DNA from: Solen grandis
Lineage: Eukaryota > Mollusca > Bivalvia > Adapedonta > Solenidae
DNA: 64,000 nucleotides
Direction of reading: 5' to 3'
Assembly (NCBI GenBank): GCA_021229015.1
Contig: CM037783.1
Location: 22,205,289 to 22,269,288, forward strand
Below are positions 46,873 through 57,514 of the stretch, piece by piece. Numbering within the stretch: the first letter of the stretch is position 1; each line of letters begins with the position of its first letter. A model generated the notes under the pieces. It saw only the letters and a program-made list of their open reading frames with translations, was not told where the DNA came from and ran no database searches. The position numbers and the translations under genes are program-made.

Positions 46873-47439
46873 CTTAATTATATCAAATGAAACAGACTAT
46901 AAAAAGTAAAATTGATATCACGACGTTGTAACTATAAATGTGATGACCATCTTTTAACTTGAAAATGCATTTTGTCAATCGTAGTCACATGACATAATTT
47001 TATTCCTTATTTTTTTAAATAAAGTGCAACAAAGAGGACTTTATTACATAAAGTTTAATTATTTATCAATATTCTTTCTTAATTACTTATTTTAATTCCA
47101 TTTTATACTAATTAATTATAGCGTTTTTTCACACCCCTCTTCAGCGTTTTCCTATATGTCTTTGTTGTCAGCGAAGTCTGATCAGCGTTTTAGACCCACC
47201 CAATTTTAAATGTTTTTTTTTTTCCCCTTTAGAACATTGCTTCATATTATCATTCAAGTGTTTTAATGGACTTTATAGGAAAATATAGTATAGGTCTTAA
47301 AATATACACTTGTGAACATTTTTTAAAGGTAAAATCACAAAACGATCGAAACCAGAGAAACAAATTGATAAATAACGAGTACATCCTTCACGCCATAAAT
47401 TAAATCAAGGGAAGCTACTTGGTATAATTTAAGAAAGGG

Positions 47440-47930
47440 TCATGCTAATAACTCACCAAGGTGAAAACAAGAAGCTTGAACGTTGATTGAAGGGTATCTT
47501 TTTCTGTTCACGTAAACATTTCCTCACTTTGGGTGGTTTAAATGTTTTCGTATGTGCGTTTTATCAATGCAACCGATTACACCTGGAAACTTTTGATTTT
47601 GTAAAATCCAAGTTTTGCCTGTCGAAGTTCTTCTTCCGTTTGTGGGAATTTGATAAATTCGGTCTTCAGGTCAAAAGAGAGTCTCTCTTGTGGGTAATAA
47701 CTCGTGAGACAGTCGAAAATGTCAACCCCAAAGGTATCACCGATGACTTGAAAAAAATTTTCCAGATGCATTAAAACGCAGAGCGATCTGATCTGTTGTC
47801 GAGGTGTCAGAGGATTGTTCCTCTTGGGCGGTCGTTCCATTCGGTGACCAATACGCCCAGAAAAGCCTGTCAGTGCTCTGGGCGGGAGAATCTGTACCGT
47901 CGTCTTAGTTTTTTGTCGCCGTATCTTCAT
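47440..47930 (-). pseudogene. PIF/Harbinger (HARBI1-like) transposase fragment, broken
   Basis: The minus strand 47930-47577 reads a HARBI1-type segment: NNPLTPRQQIRSLCVLM, NFFQVIGDTFGVD, EFIKFPQTEEELRQAKLGFY. After FQ the frame shifts by one base and continues as GVIGCIDKTHIRKH, then an in-frame TGA, then NVYVNRKRYPSINVQASC. In this DDE nuclease family the first catalytic Asp sits in the C(I/V)DGTH block (here CIDKTH), and VNRKG-hSINVQ is the next conserved block. The N-terminal helix-turn-helix part and the rest of the catalytic core are missing. It is an old transposon remnant rather than the domesticated HARBI1 gene, given the frameshift, the stop and the flanking inverted ends. Its 5' flank continues on the far side of the DIRS insertion. 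Confidence 0.8.
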
Positions 47931-47940
47931 TGTCTGTCGA

Positions 47941-48053
47941 AATTTAAAAAATTAAACGAGACTTCCCTTGTTTAAGTCGATGTTTGATTTTAATTCGTTG
48001 AGTAAGAATGAGGGAGGGCTTAAATGAGATATGCCGCGCTTGGCGCAAAGCAG
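47941..48053. repeat. DIRS left terminal repeat
   Basis: The outer part (47941-48018) reappears inverted at 48164-48240. The inner part (CTTAAATGAGATATGCCGCG, 48019 on) reappears inverted at 52568-52602. Confidence 0.8.
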
Positions 48054-48163
48054 TGTTTTGAAGACATTTTTCACAGTATTATACAACATCTCCCAAAAAT
48101 TTCATTATAAATTTGGCCAATTCATTCTTTGAGCATGCAGGGTGGGAAGGTGGCTTTTAAAGC

Positions 48164-48281
48164 CCTCCCTCAATTCTTTACTCAAAGAATTAAAATCAAA
48201 CATCGACTTAACAAGGTAAGTCTCGTTTAATTTTTAAATTCTTTTTCGTAAAAAATTTCCTTCGGCCCTTAAATGAGTTTT
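48164..48281. repeat. DIRS internal complementary region
   Basis: The first ~77 bases are the reverse complement of the left outer end. The last ~43 bases (CTTTTTCGTAAAAAATTTCC TTCGG) are the reverse complement of the right outer end (52595-52637). This junction arrangement is what DIRS elements use to template complete ends from a circular intermediate (family knowledge). Confidence 0.82.
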
Positions 48282-48369
48282 TAAAAAGCAAAGGTGAAAA
48301 AATGAAAGTTCACCTGACCGCAAAAAAGAGCTCCAGTCTAACATCTGTCCTGCTACTGCACTACTGAAG

Positions 48370-49472
48370 AAATCGAGACTGAAAACTATCCTGTTGTTGG
48401 ACTTTCTTCTTATATAAAATTTTGCAAATGTCTTTTCATTCGACCACCCACCCTTTAGCTAATATGTCCTGAATGGTACTGCATTAAGCTTGGTTTTGAT
48501 ACTGCTGCTGATCGCACACTATGGGATCCAAATTGTTCAATGTTTATTCCAGATTAATCATAACAGTTTTGATCCAACGGGAGATTGTGTCCCTGCTCAC
48601 TGGTTTATATATGGTTTTCACATAACTAAGAAGTAAAAATGTCTCTCCGATTGTACTTATCATTTCGACATCCTTGTGTCCGAACTAAATATCTTTTAAC
48701 ACTGTGTATATACACAACCTCCTATCTGGAGATAGGCCTTAAAAGAAATACTTGATATATTACAACCTGGCCTGTTTTGTTTCAACAAATCCATTAACTG
48801 AAAAACAAAACTCTGATTTTAACTTTTTATAATTCTGAACTTAACAAAATGCAAAGTTTGAATGCGTGCTGCTTGAGTCAAGGCCATAAGCATAGTCAGT
48901 TTTCAATGTTAGATCTTTCAGTGTCAATAACTTCACTGGTAAAAGCTTCCGTAAATACATTAAGACCTGATTGACAACCCAAATGTGTGTATATCTAGGT
49001 TTAGATGGTCTCAAAGTTAAAACCCCTTTCATATATCTGACAACAAGAGGTGACATCCAACTCGAAATCCATCAAAATTAATTCCAAGCGATGAAAGTGC
49101 TCCCTAGCTGTGTTGAGACTCTCATATCTCAAACCTTTACTAAAACGTTTTTGTAAAAATCTCCATTACTTCTTCCAAAACTGGTGAAACTGGAGTAATC
49201 TGCCTTTGAGTACAATAGTCTAACCATCTGTTAATAAATGTGTTATATTGTTTTCGTGTTCCCGGCTTCCATGATGACATGAGAATTGAGGTAGTTTGTT
49301 CTGAAAATCCCTGTTGTCTAAAACATTCCCTGACACTTTGCATGCAATTAATCTCATTTTCCCCGCTAGTGGATGCTCCACTTCTTGGGATGGGGGGTGT
49401 TAGTAATTTTTTCTTCTTCCTGATCAGTACTGGACTGTCCACCAGCATGTCCATAAGTTTCGGAAACCACAA
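48370..49472 (-). pseudogene. DIRS tyrosine recombinase, decayed
   Basis: On the minus strand the N-terminal core-binding part reads SSWKPGTRKQYNTFINRWLD, followed by VVRYMKGVLTLRPSKPRYTH and PVSRDTISRWIKTVM, and near the end IQDILAKGWVVE and ILYKKKV. These are the conserved blocks of DIRS-type recombinases. The normal first catalytic Arg block (GQR in relatives) reads GLDSSS here, and the H-x-x-R block is replaced by unrelated residues, while a Tyr remains in the final block. Several stops and frameshifts separate the pieces. Role in the family: site-specific integration of the circular cDNA. Confidence 0.78.
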
Positions 49473-49699
49473 CTGTGTCTTCCAACAAGGAGCAATGACT
49501 ATGCCTCTGGGGTCTTTCCTCCCGAATCTTTTGCACGCAACGTCCTAACAAGCTGAAAGGAGGAAAGACATATACACTATTAAAGATAGACCAATCCAGA
49601 GCAAACGCATCTACATTTCGAACCATCTGGTCTGGTTTCCATAACAATAGCATGAAAGCTGTGCATTTAATCGTGAGGCAACGAGTCGATATCCGGTTT

Positions 49700-51186
49700 A
49701 CCCCACCTATCACAAATTTTTGGCAAAAATTGTTTCATCTAGTTTCCACCTCCTTTAAGTTATCCTTAAATGTCCTAGAAGCTGCGTCAGCGTCAATATT
49801 TTCTTTCCCAGCTATATGTGTACTAGGCAGCCAAATTATCATTATCAACACACCAATTCAAAATATCAATTGCCATGCTATTGCAAGAATCTGATTTTGT
49901 ACCACCCATATTGTTTATGTAGTTCACCGCAGTAGCACTATCAGAAATAATTTTGACATGTTTGCCAAACAATTTCTTTTTAAATGCTTTCAGTGCATAA
50001 AACATTGCTAAAAACGCCAAGACATTGATATGATTTTCTTTCTCAAGGCTTCTCCATCGACCTCCTGTCTGTACATCATTAATTTTGCGCCCCACACCAT
50101 TAATGAGGCATCGTCTTTTAATCTATGTCAGCCGGAGCTCGCTGAATGAATTCGTTTTTTGGCACTGAATATTCTGTATCCACCAATTTAATTCTTGTCT
50201 CATTGATTGTGTAATATACACATCTGCATTATAATTTCCATGATTCAGCTGTAATGCTTGTATTTTAGCCTTTTCTAAGACCCTGTAGTGAAGTTTACCA
50301 TAATCTACTGCAGAAAAACTTGCAACCAATAAAACCAAAACTTGTGCTAACTGCCTGATACTTATCTTGGATTTCTCAACAATGTTCAAGCACGCTTCAA
50401 TAATACTCTGCTGTCTTATAACTGTCAAAGTAACCACCATGTTCTCTGAATCAATCAAATGCCCTAAATAGACCAATTTTGTAGTGGGTACAAGCACAGA
50501 TTTTTCTGCATTTATGACATCAATTTCACTGTAGCCTCAATATTATCATTGCACTCTGTAACTGTATCGCCACAAAGAAGGCTGTCAACTATAAACCCTG
50601 AATTTACATAGCCCATGCTTCTAAGCGTAGCATAAATTGGCTTCATCAATTTAGTAAAAATTCTTGGTCCCTAACAATAACCATTTGCAAGCGAAGTGAA
50701 CTGATAGACTTGGTCTTTCCATACAAATCTAAAATATTTTTGATGTTCTTCTGCAATTTTAATTGAATAATATGCATGGCGCAAATCAACAGAAGCCATA
50801 AAAGTACCTTTATTTATCAAAGTCAACGCATTTTCAAATGTTTCCATTTTAAAATGTTTGTAAGGTATTTTCTCATTAAGTTTCTTCAAATTTAATACCA
50901 TTCTATATTCACCATTCTTTTTGGGTCTCAGAAAAATGGTGAAAGTATCTGATTTCAATTGGCTGTACTTTAATAAGAACCTTCAATTAAGCAAATTAAT
51001 AATCTCTGAATCAACTGCTCTTTCCTCTTCATTATTAAATCTATACTGATTGCAACCAATGGTAAAATTTGTAAGATCAAGATCTGAAATATCAATGTGA
51101 CAATGCTCAACAATATCAAGTATAACTGGGTCACTTGTTAATTTGCGCCATTCATGGATATAAATTTGATAATCTACCAGCTTCAA
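49700..51186 (-). pseudogene. DIRS reverse transcriptase / RNase H, decayed
   Basis: Blocks in order on the minus strand: HEWRKLTSDPVILDIVEHCH, FLRPKKNGEYRMVLNLKKLN, MASVDLRHAYYSIKIAEEHQ (first RT Asp present), FVWKDQVYQFTSLANG, then a stop, GPRIFTKLMKPIY and GFIVDSLLCGD. The last is the RT catalytic box, where relatives have Y-x-D-D-S-L-L; the first Asp is Val here (GTT for GAT). The thumb follows (LVYLGHLIDSENM, ISIRQLAQVLVLLVAS), and RNase H with NHINVLAFLAMFYALKAF and HVKIISDSATAVNYINNMGG. The frame changes between 50958 and 50497 and again before the recombinase. Confidence 0.85.
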
Positions 51187-51201
51187 ATTTACTCACCGAA
51201 T

Positions 51202-52353
51202 CTATTGCTTGTAGGGTCGAGGAGTCCCCCGACTTGGGTAGTTTTTTGATTCTCTGAATTGTGGAGCCACTCCAGCATCATATGAGTATCCTCTACCCCG
51301 AGAACCTCTGCCAAACCCACGTGATCGTAGTCCTCTACCCATACGGCGTCTAACCTGACCACGCACTGGCCTATTGCTGAACATTTTGAAGCTTATTTTA
51401 GAGCAATCTTCAAGTTCTTTTGCCGACTTTGGCAAGTCATCCCCAAATAATGTCTCTGTAAACGGTCTATTATGGCTGCACAAGTGCTTATACTCCTGAT
51501 TCAATTCCGGTTTCAGGAAATCTTTCCTTGTCATATTTAGTTGCCTATTGGCATGCCCTAGCAGAGCCAAAGAATCATTACAGTCCTCAATGAGCTCACC
51601 AAAAATAGGATTCTCCATATCAGCCTCCATTTGTGCCATCTTATTGACAACATTAGTAAGCACAACTGCTACCTTAACCAAAGGCGTTTCAATTTCCTGC
51701 ATTTCTCATCCCTGTTTCTGGCAAAAGCCGAGACCGATTTCCATATCATTTCATTGGTTCTCACAACCACCAAACCGTCACAATTTTCTGGCCGAGCATG
51801 TTTCAGTCTTTGGCCAGCTCTTCAAACATGCCCTTGTCAATACCATTGCGAAACAGGTCAGTCACATTAGAAGCCAGTACCGAGTCAATTGGGACATCAC
51901 ATTGTTCCAAAGCTTTGTATTTCTTGGTCATAGTGCTAAATCTATTGTTATTAGCATCTGTCTCATCCAATTTCCTTTTCAATCTAGCACTTTCTGCACC
52001 CTGTGCTGGGTTTTTCTGCCACATCGTGGCTGTCATTGTAAGCCATGCCCTCTACGGGATCTTCATAATAATATTCCTCACATTCATCATATTCACCTGC
52101 TCCAAAACATCAATACGTTTACTCAGTGCCGACATTTTGGTAGACTGTTCATTCAAAGCTTCGCTTGTGATTCCATTTTTTCAGTTTGTATTTTCATTTC
52201 TGATCGCATCAGCGTTAAAATACTAACCACTTCTGAATCCGAAGCCGTCACCGGCGCCGTTTTCTTCGATTTTCCCGTCGTGGATTGTTGTGGTTTCACC
52301 GCATCGGTCTTATTTCTTGATTCAGAACCACGTTCTTTTGTTTTTTCCGCCAT
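51202..52353 (-). pseudogene. DIRS gag-like region, frameshifted
   Basis: Starts with MAEKTKERGSESRNK at 52353, about 200 bases inside the right terminal repeat. It continues in other frames (MWQKNPAQGAESARLKRK; LFRNGIDKGMFEELAKD) and ends in 51702-51202 with an Arg/Gly-rich tail (RMGRGLRSRGFGRGSRGRG) typical of nucleic-acid-binding gag C-termini. At least two frameshifts. The long plus-strand frame at 51548-52396 is its antisense shadow. Confidence 0.72.
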
Positions 52354-52567
52354 TTTAGATATCCGAAATCACCACGTGATACCCGATTTTTCGTGAAATG
52401 ATCAAGTTATGCGAAGTATTTCGCCAGAATATTCACAGCGTGAATCACTGATATTGTTTGCAACAATATTCCAAAATGTCTAATAGCGTTATTACACAGA
52501 AATCATCTACGATCGATATATTGATAGATATTGCTTTGCTTTTCCGCATGCAGCGGAAGTCGCGACA

Positions 52568-52637
52568 AAACTGCTTTGCGCAAGCGCGGCATATCTCATT
52601 TAAGACCGAAGGAAATTTTTTACGAAAAAGAATTATC
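52568..52637. repeat. DIRS right terminal repeat
   Basis: 52568-52602 matches the left repeat inverted (one base shorter). 52595-52637 is copied inverted in the internal complementary region at 48239-48281. Confidence 0.8.
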
Positions 52638-53010
52638 TAGGTCGTCGAGTCTGTGTCAAAATCAGAGCGTCCATATTGATTCTGGTTAAAACTTAACCAG
52701 CCTTATGGAGGTTGGTTAATTGAACCAAAATTAGAGTTGGTTAAATTTCAACTATTTTTTATACAATCGCTAACCATGATTTTAACCAAAACATGATAGT
52801 TAAAGTTAAATTTTAAGCAAGGTTTATACATTGGCTGCAGACAGGTAAAGCTCATCAAGGTGCATGTACCTGTGAAGTTTGGATGCTGTAGGTGGAAGGA
52901 CTTCTGTGTTATGGCAAGCTTAAAGTTTTGTGACAAACAGATTAGCAAACAGACTGACAAAAAAAACAACAACAAAAAACAATATGCCCCCAATCTATCG
53001 ATGTGGGTCG

Positions 53011-53850
53011 GTCCAAGACCGTGGTGGCTGGGGTTGCTGTTTTTATCAAGGGATGTAACTGTTGTGGGAAGTATGAATTATTCAGCTTATGTAACCCAAG
53101 AAACGCATTTACAATAATCGATATTTAAGTCATCGACTGCTGTCAAAAGTGTTTTGATTGCCTATTTTCCTAACTCTTGATGTTTTGAAGTGAAACAGAA
53201 TAAGTAACCTGGGATTTCCGGCAATGTTTTATGCATGCTTTTTATTAAAACAAATATACGTATATCGAGATACATACAGCAGGATTATATTACACTCTCT
53301 ACCTATAAATATTGCTACCGCTCAAAATATAAACTGCGATTGTCATTTTATTTTAAAAAAAGGAAATAAAAACAAGAAAACATTTGTTTATATCATTTAT
53401 GAATATACGCAGTCGAAATAGGAATACCATTGTATGAGCGCAATGTTTCAGACTAATAGCAAGAAATATATTTTTTTGGACCAATGAGACCGCTGCATTC
53501 ATCAAATGCATAATACATTTATATACTACAAGGCCCCTATTTGCGGTGTGTAACGTGTACCGGGCTAACTTCATGGTATAATTAAAGATTATATACATAT
53601 GAAAAATTCTTTCTCCGTGCTACTCAGCCTATTGTTTGTTCGCATTTAACATTCAAAAACAATATGTTATCTAATTTAAGAATGATATAAAATGATTTTC
53701 ATGCTTTCTTGAATTAATAAACAATTACTTTATAAATAAAAAACAAGAATCAACCAATGATTTTAAAACACTGATTCTTTTATACAAAATTAAAGTCTCC
53801 ATTATTTCAAAAACCTCGACTACCAAACTTTAATAGTGGTTACCTGGTTT
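53011..53850. other. non-coding stretch
   Basis: No supported gene; probable 3' flank of the minus-strand exon that ends at 53851. Nothing else recognised. Confidence 0.45.
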
Positions 53851-54390
53851 TCACATATTCAGTGAAACAACCTCATACTTATGATCTGAAACACATCTAA
53901 ACAATACAGCAATGGGTGAATCTAAACCATAAATAATAAACCTTGAATTCAGTTCTGCATGTTCATTATGCCTCATTGAAAAGACATTTTGACCTCCAAC
54001 CGGCCCAGCTTCACACTTCAAAACAATATCCTCAGGCCTCACGTGTTGACATTCTGGGATGAACTCTTTCATACAGACCTCGAAATCACCCAACGTTGAT
54101 TCTTCCATTTTCACAAATGTAGTGTCCATCACTCTCTCCTCATTCTTGTACATCGAGAATTTCTGGACTGCTTTTCCAGCTTTGTCATTTTTGAAACTGA
54201 ACAAGACCTTCAAATTATTCGCTTTGTTATGTGTCTTTACCCTTCATCAACACTATCTACTGTCTTCTCCCTTGGCACTGTTTCAGTTTCTGGCTTTTTC
54301 ATTTCAGTACTTTTCATTTTCAATGGTGTTTTTACAGGTTTAGGACTCGTTTGTTTGTTTTGCGTCTGTTTAGTGTTTGGTATCATAAAC
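53851..54390 (-). CDS. terminal exon of an unrecognised gene, with a 1-base frame break
   Basis: Bounded upstream by an acceptor (TTCTATTTCAG, exon begins GTTTATGATACC). From the ATG at 54386 the frame encodes about 49 residues, Lys/Thr/Pro-rich (MIPNTKQTQNKQTSPKPVKT…), and stops at TAA (54237-54239). One base away, an open frame continues without interruption (VKTHNKANNLKVLFSFKND…) for about 126 residues to a stop at 53851. It contains DFEVCMKEFIPECQH and RFIIYGLDSPIAVLFRC, which look like a folded domain. Either a real 1-base deletion makes this a pseudogene or the assembly has an indel error. I recognise no family. The exon at 57308-57420 is a candidate 5' exon. Confidence 0.5.
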
Positions 54391-54687
54391 CTGAAATAGA
54401 ATAGCCCAAATCGGTCTTATCCAACCAAACATACATACGCCAACTTCCTGTTCTGTCTCTGAGGACAGTGTTGTTGTTTTATCTTCACTGGGTTATGAAA
54501 AGTAAACTTTATCAATACCTCTTTCAGTTAGATTTATCTATTTCTCTTGTGTCTCTGATTCATCGTTTATTACCTAGAAATGTACATTTCCCATTTTGTC
54601 GTATGTATTACTGGATAAAACCAGACGTACCACAGGAAACTTTATAGAGTATGTTTGGTAGCATTTGTATTACCCCGTAGGATTTGT
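54391..54687. other. non-coding (probable intron)
   Basis: Upstream of the acceptor at 54390 on the minus strand; nothing recognised. Confidence 0.5.
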
Positions 54688-55070
54688 TTTTTTTTGTTGA
54701 GTTTAACGTCCCACCGACAGTATTTCAGTCATTAAGAGACTATGTCCACTTGAGACAGATAAAGTGCTGCCACACTGCAATATCACGCCATAGACATGTG
54801 GCATGCTACCATACCCAGTCACATTATCCTGACACCGGGCCAGTCAGTCCTGGAACTACCATACCCAGTCACATTATCCTGACACCGGGCCAGTCAGTCC
54901 TGGAACAACCATACCCAGTCACATTATCCTGACACGGGCCATGTCAGTCCTGAAACTACCCTTATAGGATGCTATACCCATACCATTTTTTTACAACTTT
55001 GGTATGTCGCGACCAGGAGTCGAACCCACGACTTCACGACGCTCTTACCACTCGACCACGGGACGGGCTA
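54688..55070 (-). mobile_element. SINE (family S1) with internal triplication
   Basis: The tail GTTGAGTTTAACGTCCCACC, body GTGCTGCCACACTGCAATAT and head (minus strand) GAGTGGTAAGAGCGTC / GTGGGTTCGACTCC follow S1. A ~53-base internal block (CATACCCAGTCACATTATCC, TGACACCGGGCCAGTCAGTC) is present three times at about 54805-54955. Confidence 0.8.
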
Positions 55071-57307
55071 TCATGAAAGGACCTTGTCAATGTGCAGACA
55101 GCTTTGCTGAACAGCCAATCTCAACAGGAAACTATACATATACATGATCATTCTCTTAAAACATTTGGTAATTCAACATAGTCTCATGATGCTTTTTCTG
55201 TTTCAGCATTGCCTGGTGAGTATTCTAACGAACATAGGTATATGCTGACTCGCGTGTAAATCCCAGACCCAATGATAAGGTGAATGGTATCATACCTATT
55301 GTTTCATGTTGTGGGTATCATTATTACGGATGGCAGTTGCTTCTTCCGGTAGCGATGCTTTTCGTCAATGTATATGCTGAGCATCGAGGGAAGTGTCTTA
55401 TTAAACCGCCCCACTATTCCATCTGACTGAGGATAGTATTCTTAACAAGAACAATGCCGGTAGCCCAGGGACTGCTTAGTGACGCAATGATAGCATTTCC
55501 AAACATCTCCAGCCTTGTAATCATGACAATTTATACTTCGGTTCAACTAAACAGATTTGTAAAAGTATAAACGTTTATCCGAGAGGTACATATTGTGCTC
55601 GTATTGTGCGTTTTGATTATCTCGATTTAACTAGTAACGTTTTTACTTCTAGAATGTAATTTGGTAACATGCAGCTAAGATAAAATGCAAATAATATTTA
55701 TAATTTTTCAAACTCAAATTTACGAAATGTACAACGACATACACGACACGTTTTACACCGTACATCACGACGTTCGAGAATGGAGCCGCATCAGATAACA
55801 CTCTCAGGTTTACAACTGCATACATGACTTTTACATTTCTACGCGATTAACATTTGTAGACGATTTTGCAACTTCCATATATGGCAGTATCACGGAAATA
55901 GGCGAAGATTTAAAGGCGAAGCCAAATTTCACGAGCGGAAAATAAAGAGAGGTAACTCTTACACCATGATAAATCGGTATTTACCCGAGTCTGAAAATAA
56001 TACTTTGGAGATACAATAATTTTATATACATCAATTGTTAATCATTATACTTACCTTTGGACTCTTTTAATATATACATGATAAAATGAAAACGAAAAAA
56101 AGTATGGTTGAAAAAAAATGTTATGTAGATCTATGATAGGGAAGTTGCTATGTACAGACATTTAAGCTTCATAATTTTGGTTTTAATTTTACTAACATTC
56201 TAAGTGAATATTAAGAAATGAAAGCTTTACATTAGAAACTGCATAGATTTTTTTTCTCTTTTTTCTTATCCAGTCATACCCTAGTACTAAGATTATATTT
56301 GTGATATAGTAATTAAATGTTACTTAATATTACTGGGAAAGGCATTAGCCAGAATTTCGCCTGTATGTAAAAATTATTGTATAGATCTATCTGTAGCAAA
56401 TATTCCATCTGTTTTAACTTGAAAATTGGACAATAGTAAAGCAGCAACTTAACTGAACCTTAATATCAATTTGACTTATTCCTTCTATAAATATATTTGT
56501 TTTGCATAAAAAATCTTGATTTATAGTCAAGCAGTATTTTTTACTGTCTGGAAAAAAAACCATTAAGAGTTGGATTAAGACACAGAGAGCTGATAGCATG
56601 TAACTTTTGTGTATTTTCTTAAAGAAATTAATCAATCTGCAGGTATGTATATGAACAAACACAGAGATTCAAAATAATATTGGAAGTCAGACACTTTTTT
56701 TTGCATTTAATACATTAATATACTAGGTGACAAGCAAAGGATCAATCTTTATTAAAGCAGGAGATATCTTTATAGAGCATCTCCTGATTAAAGACATAAT
56801 GAATACTTCAACTTGAACTTTATACTGCCAAAAGTCAAAATTGACTACTTAAGGCACCTTAATTTTGGATGTGTTCTTGAATTGTTATTAAAAAGATTGA
56901 GTATTGTTTTTCTGAAAATTGTGAATAAAAAAAATCGACTTTTGTTTATGAAAGTGGCATTGAGCGCGAATTCACAACACCAGTAATGGCAGTGGCTAGA
57001 TATTAAATTTTGAAAAAAGCTCAATTGTGGTGAAGTGGGTTCTCATATCATGTGGCTTTGGTGGCTCGACTAGAAAAACATCAAAGTTAACATCCTGGCC
57101 AGGGATATAAAAATCTAAATATAAATTTACGCCATGCTGCGCTTATATTGCTGGCTTTACAATGTAGGTGGGGTACGTTTCAAAAACTAATCTTTTTATA
57201 ACTTCTGATGTTGATTCAATACCTGCATACAATGGCACTCATGCAAATGAAACACATACTGCTTAGTAAATAATTGTGATACCGTTTAATTCTCATAATG
57301 CATTTAC
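55071..57307. other. non-coding stretch
   Basis: No supported gene. No further USP catalytic exon could be recognised here on the minus strand. AT-rich, nothing repetitive identified. Confidence 0.45.
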
Positions 57308-57420
57308 CTTGAATGTGTAGACCTACACGCTGCAACACTTCCTTTATTCGTACATTAGAGATAACTGCGTGGAGATTTGCCAGTCGTTGTCGGAAAATAC
57401 CGAAAGTGAGCAGACAATTA
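57308..57420 (-). other. candidate 5' exon, minus strand
   Basis: Ends in a good donor (ATTCAAG|GTAAAT). Sequence just upstream (57440-57470) has GC-rich CCGCCC motifs unlike the surroundings. One frame is open throughout (LANLHAVISNVRIKEVLQRV) but begins without an ATG, so it could be a 5' UTR exon. It may feed the exon at 53851-54390. Confidence 0.35.
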
Positions 57421-57500
57421 CGTTTATTTACGATGATGTAGTGGGCGGGGAAATGGGCGGAGCTTATTTATCAACATTGCAAACGTGTAAACCTAGATTA
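57421..57500. promoter_or_regulatory. candidate bidirectional promoter
   Basis: GTGGGCGGGGAAATGGGCGG contains two GC-box-like GGGCGG cores (57440-57462) in AT-rich surroundings. It lies between a minus-strand donor-bounded exon to the left and a plus-strand ATG exon to the right. Confidence 0.35.
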
Positions 57501-57514
57501 AGCTGAGCCGAATC

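Larger units (their letters stand above)
47941..52637 (-). mobile_element. DIRS-like tyrosine-recombinase retrotransposon, structurally complete, coding-inactive
   Basis: A ~4.7 kb element read on the minus strand: gag-like region, reverse transcriptase, RNase H, then a tyrosine recombinase, the order used by DIRS elements. Its structure is diagnostic. A shared inverted terminal repeat lies at 48019-48053 and 52568-52602, and the outer extensions of both ends are copied inverted in an internal complementary region at 48164-48281. There are no LTRs and no integrase. Frameshifts and stops run throughout and catalytic residues are altered, so it cannot be autonomous. It interrupts the Harbinger-like element: the sequences on either side (…CGACGAC and TCGACAGAC…) read as one continuous 5' leader of the transposase. 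Confidence 0.85.
45789..52828 (-). mobile_element. Harbinger-like DNA transposon, interrupted (middle shell of nest)
   Basis: The ends are inverted: TATAAACCTTGGTTAAAATA at the left; on the minus strand from 52828, TATAAACCTTGCTTAAAATT. Both subterminal zones are crowded with GGTTAA/TTAACC motifs, including a ~48-base repeat present twice (about 45828-45876 and 45938-45986). A HARBI1-like transposase remnant lies inside on the minus strand. Removing the DIRS insertion (47941-52637) and a small insertion (46126-46609) leaves about 1.85 kb, a plausible size for a decayed copy. Confidence 0.6.
45705..53010 (+). mobile_element. array family E element split by Harbinger-like insertion (outer shell of nest)
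   Basis: The left part, about 45705-45788, carries ACCCCTACGGGGGACCTTTG and GTCAAGTTCATTTGAAATTC. The right part, 52829-53010, resumes with GGCTGCAGACAGGTAAAGCT, CATGTACCTGTGAAGTTTGG, GTTTTGTGACAAACAGATT and AATATGCCCCCAATCTATCG, the family's closing block. The two halves together make one short family E element, which implies that everything between arrived later. Confidence 0.55.

Noticed and set aside
47487..47774. Plus-strand 95-residue frame
   Set aside because: Antisense to the HARBI1-like transposase remnant.
51548..52396. 282-residue plus-strand open frame
   Set aside because: It is antisense to the DIRS gag-like region, and its composition is what a shadow frame gives.
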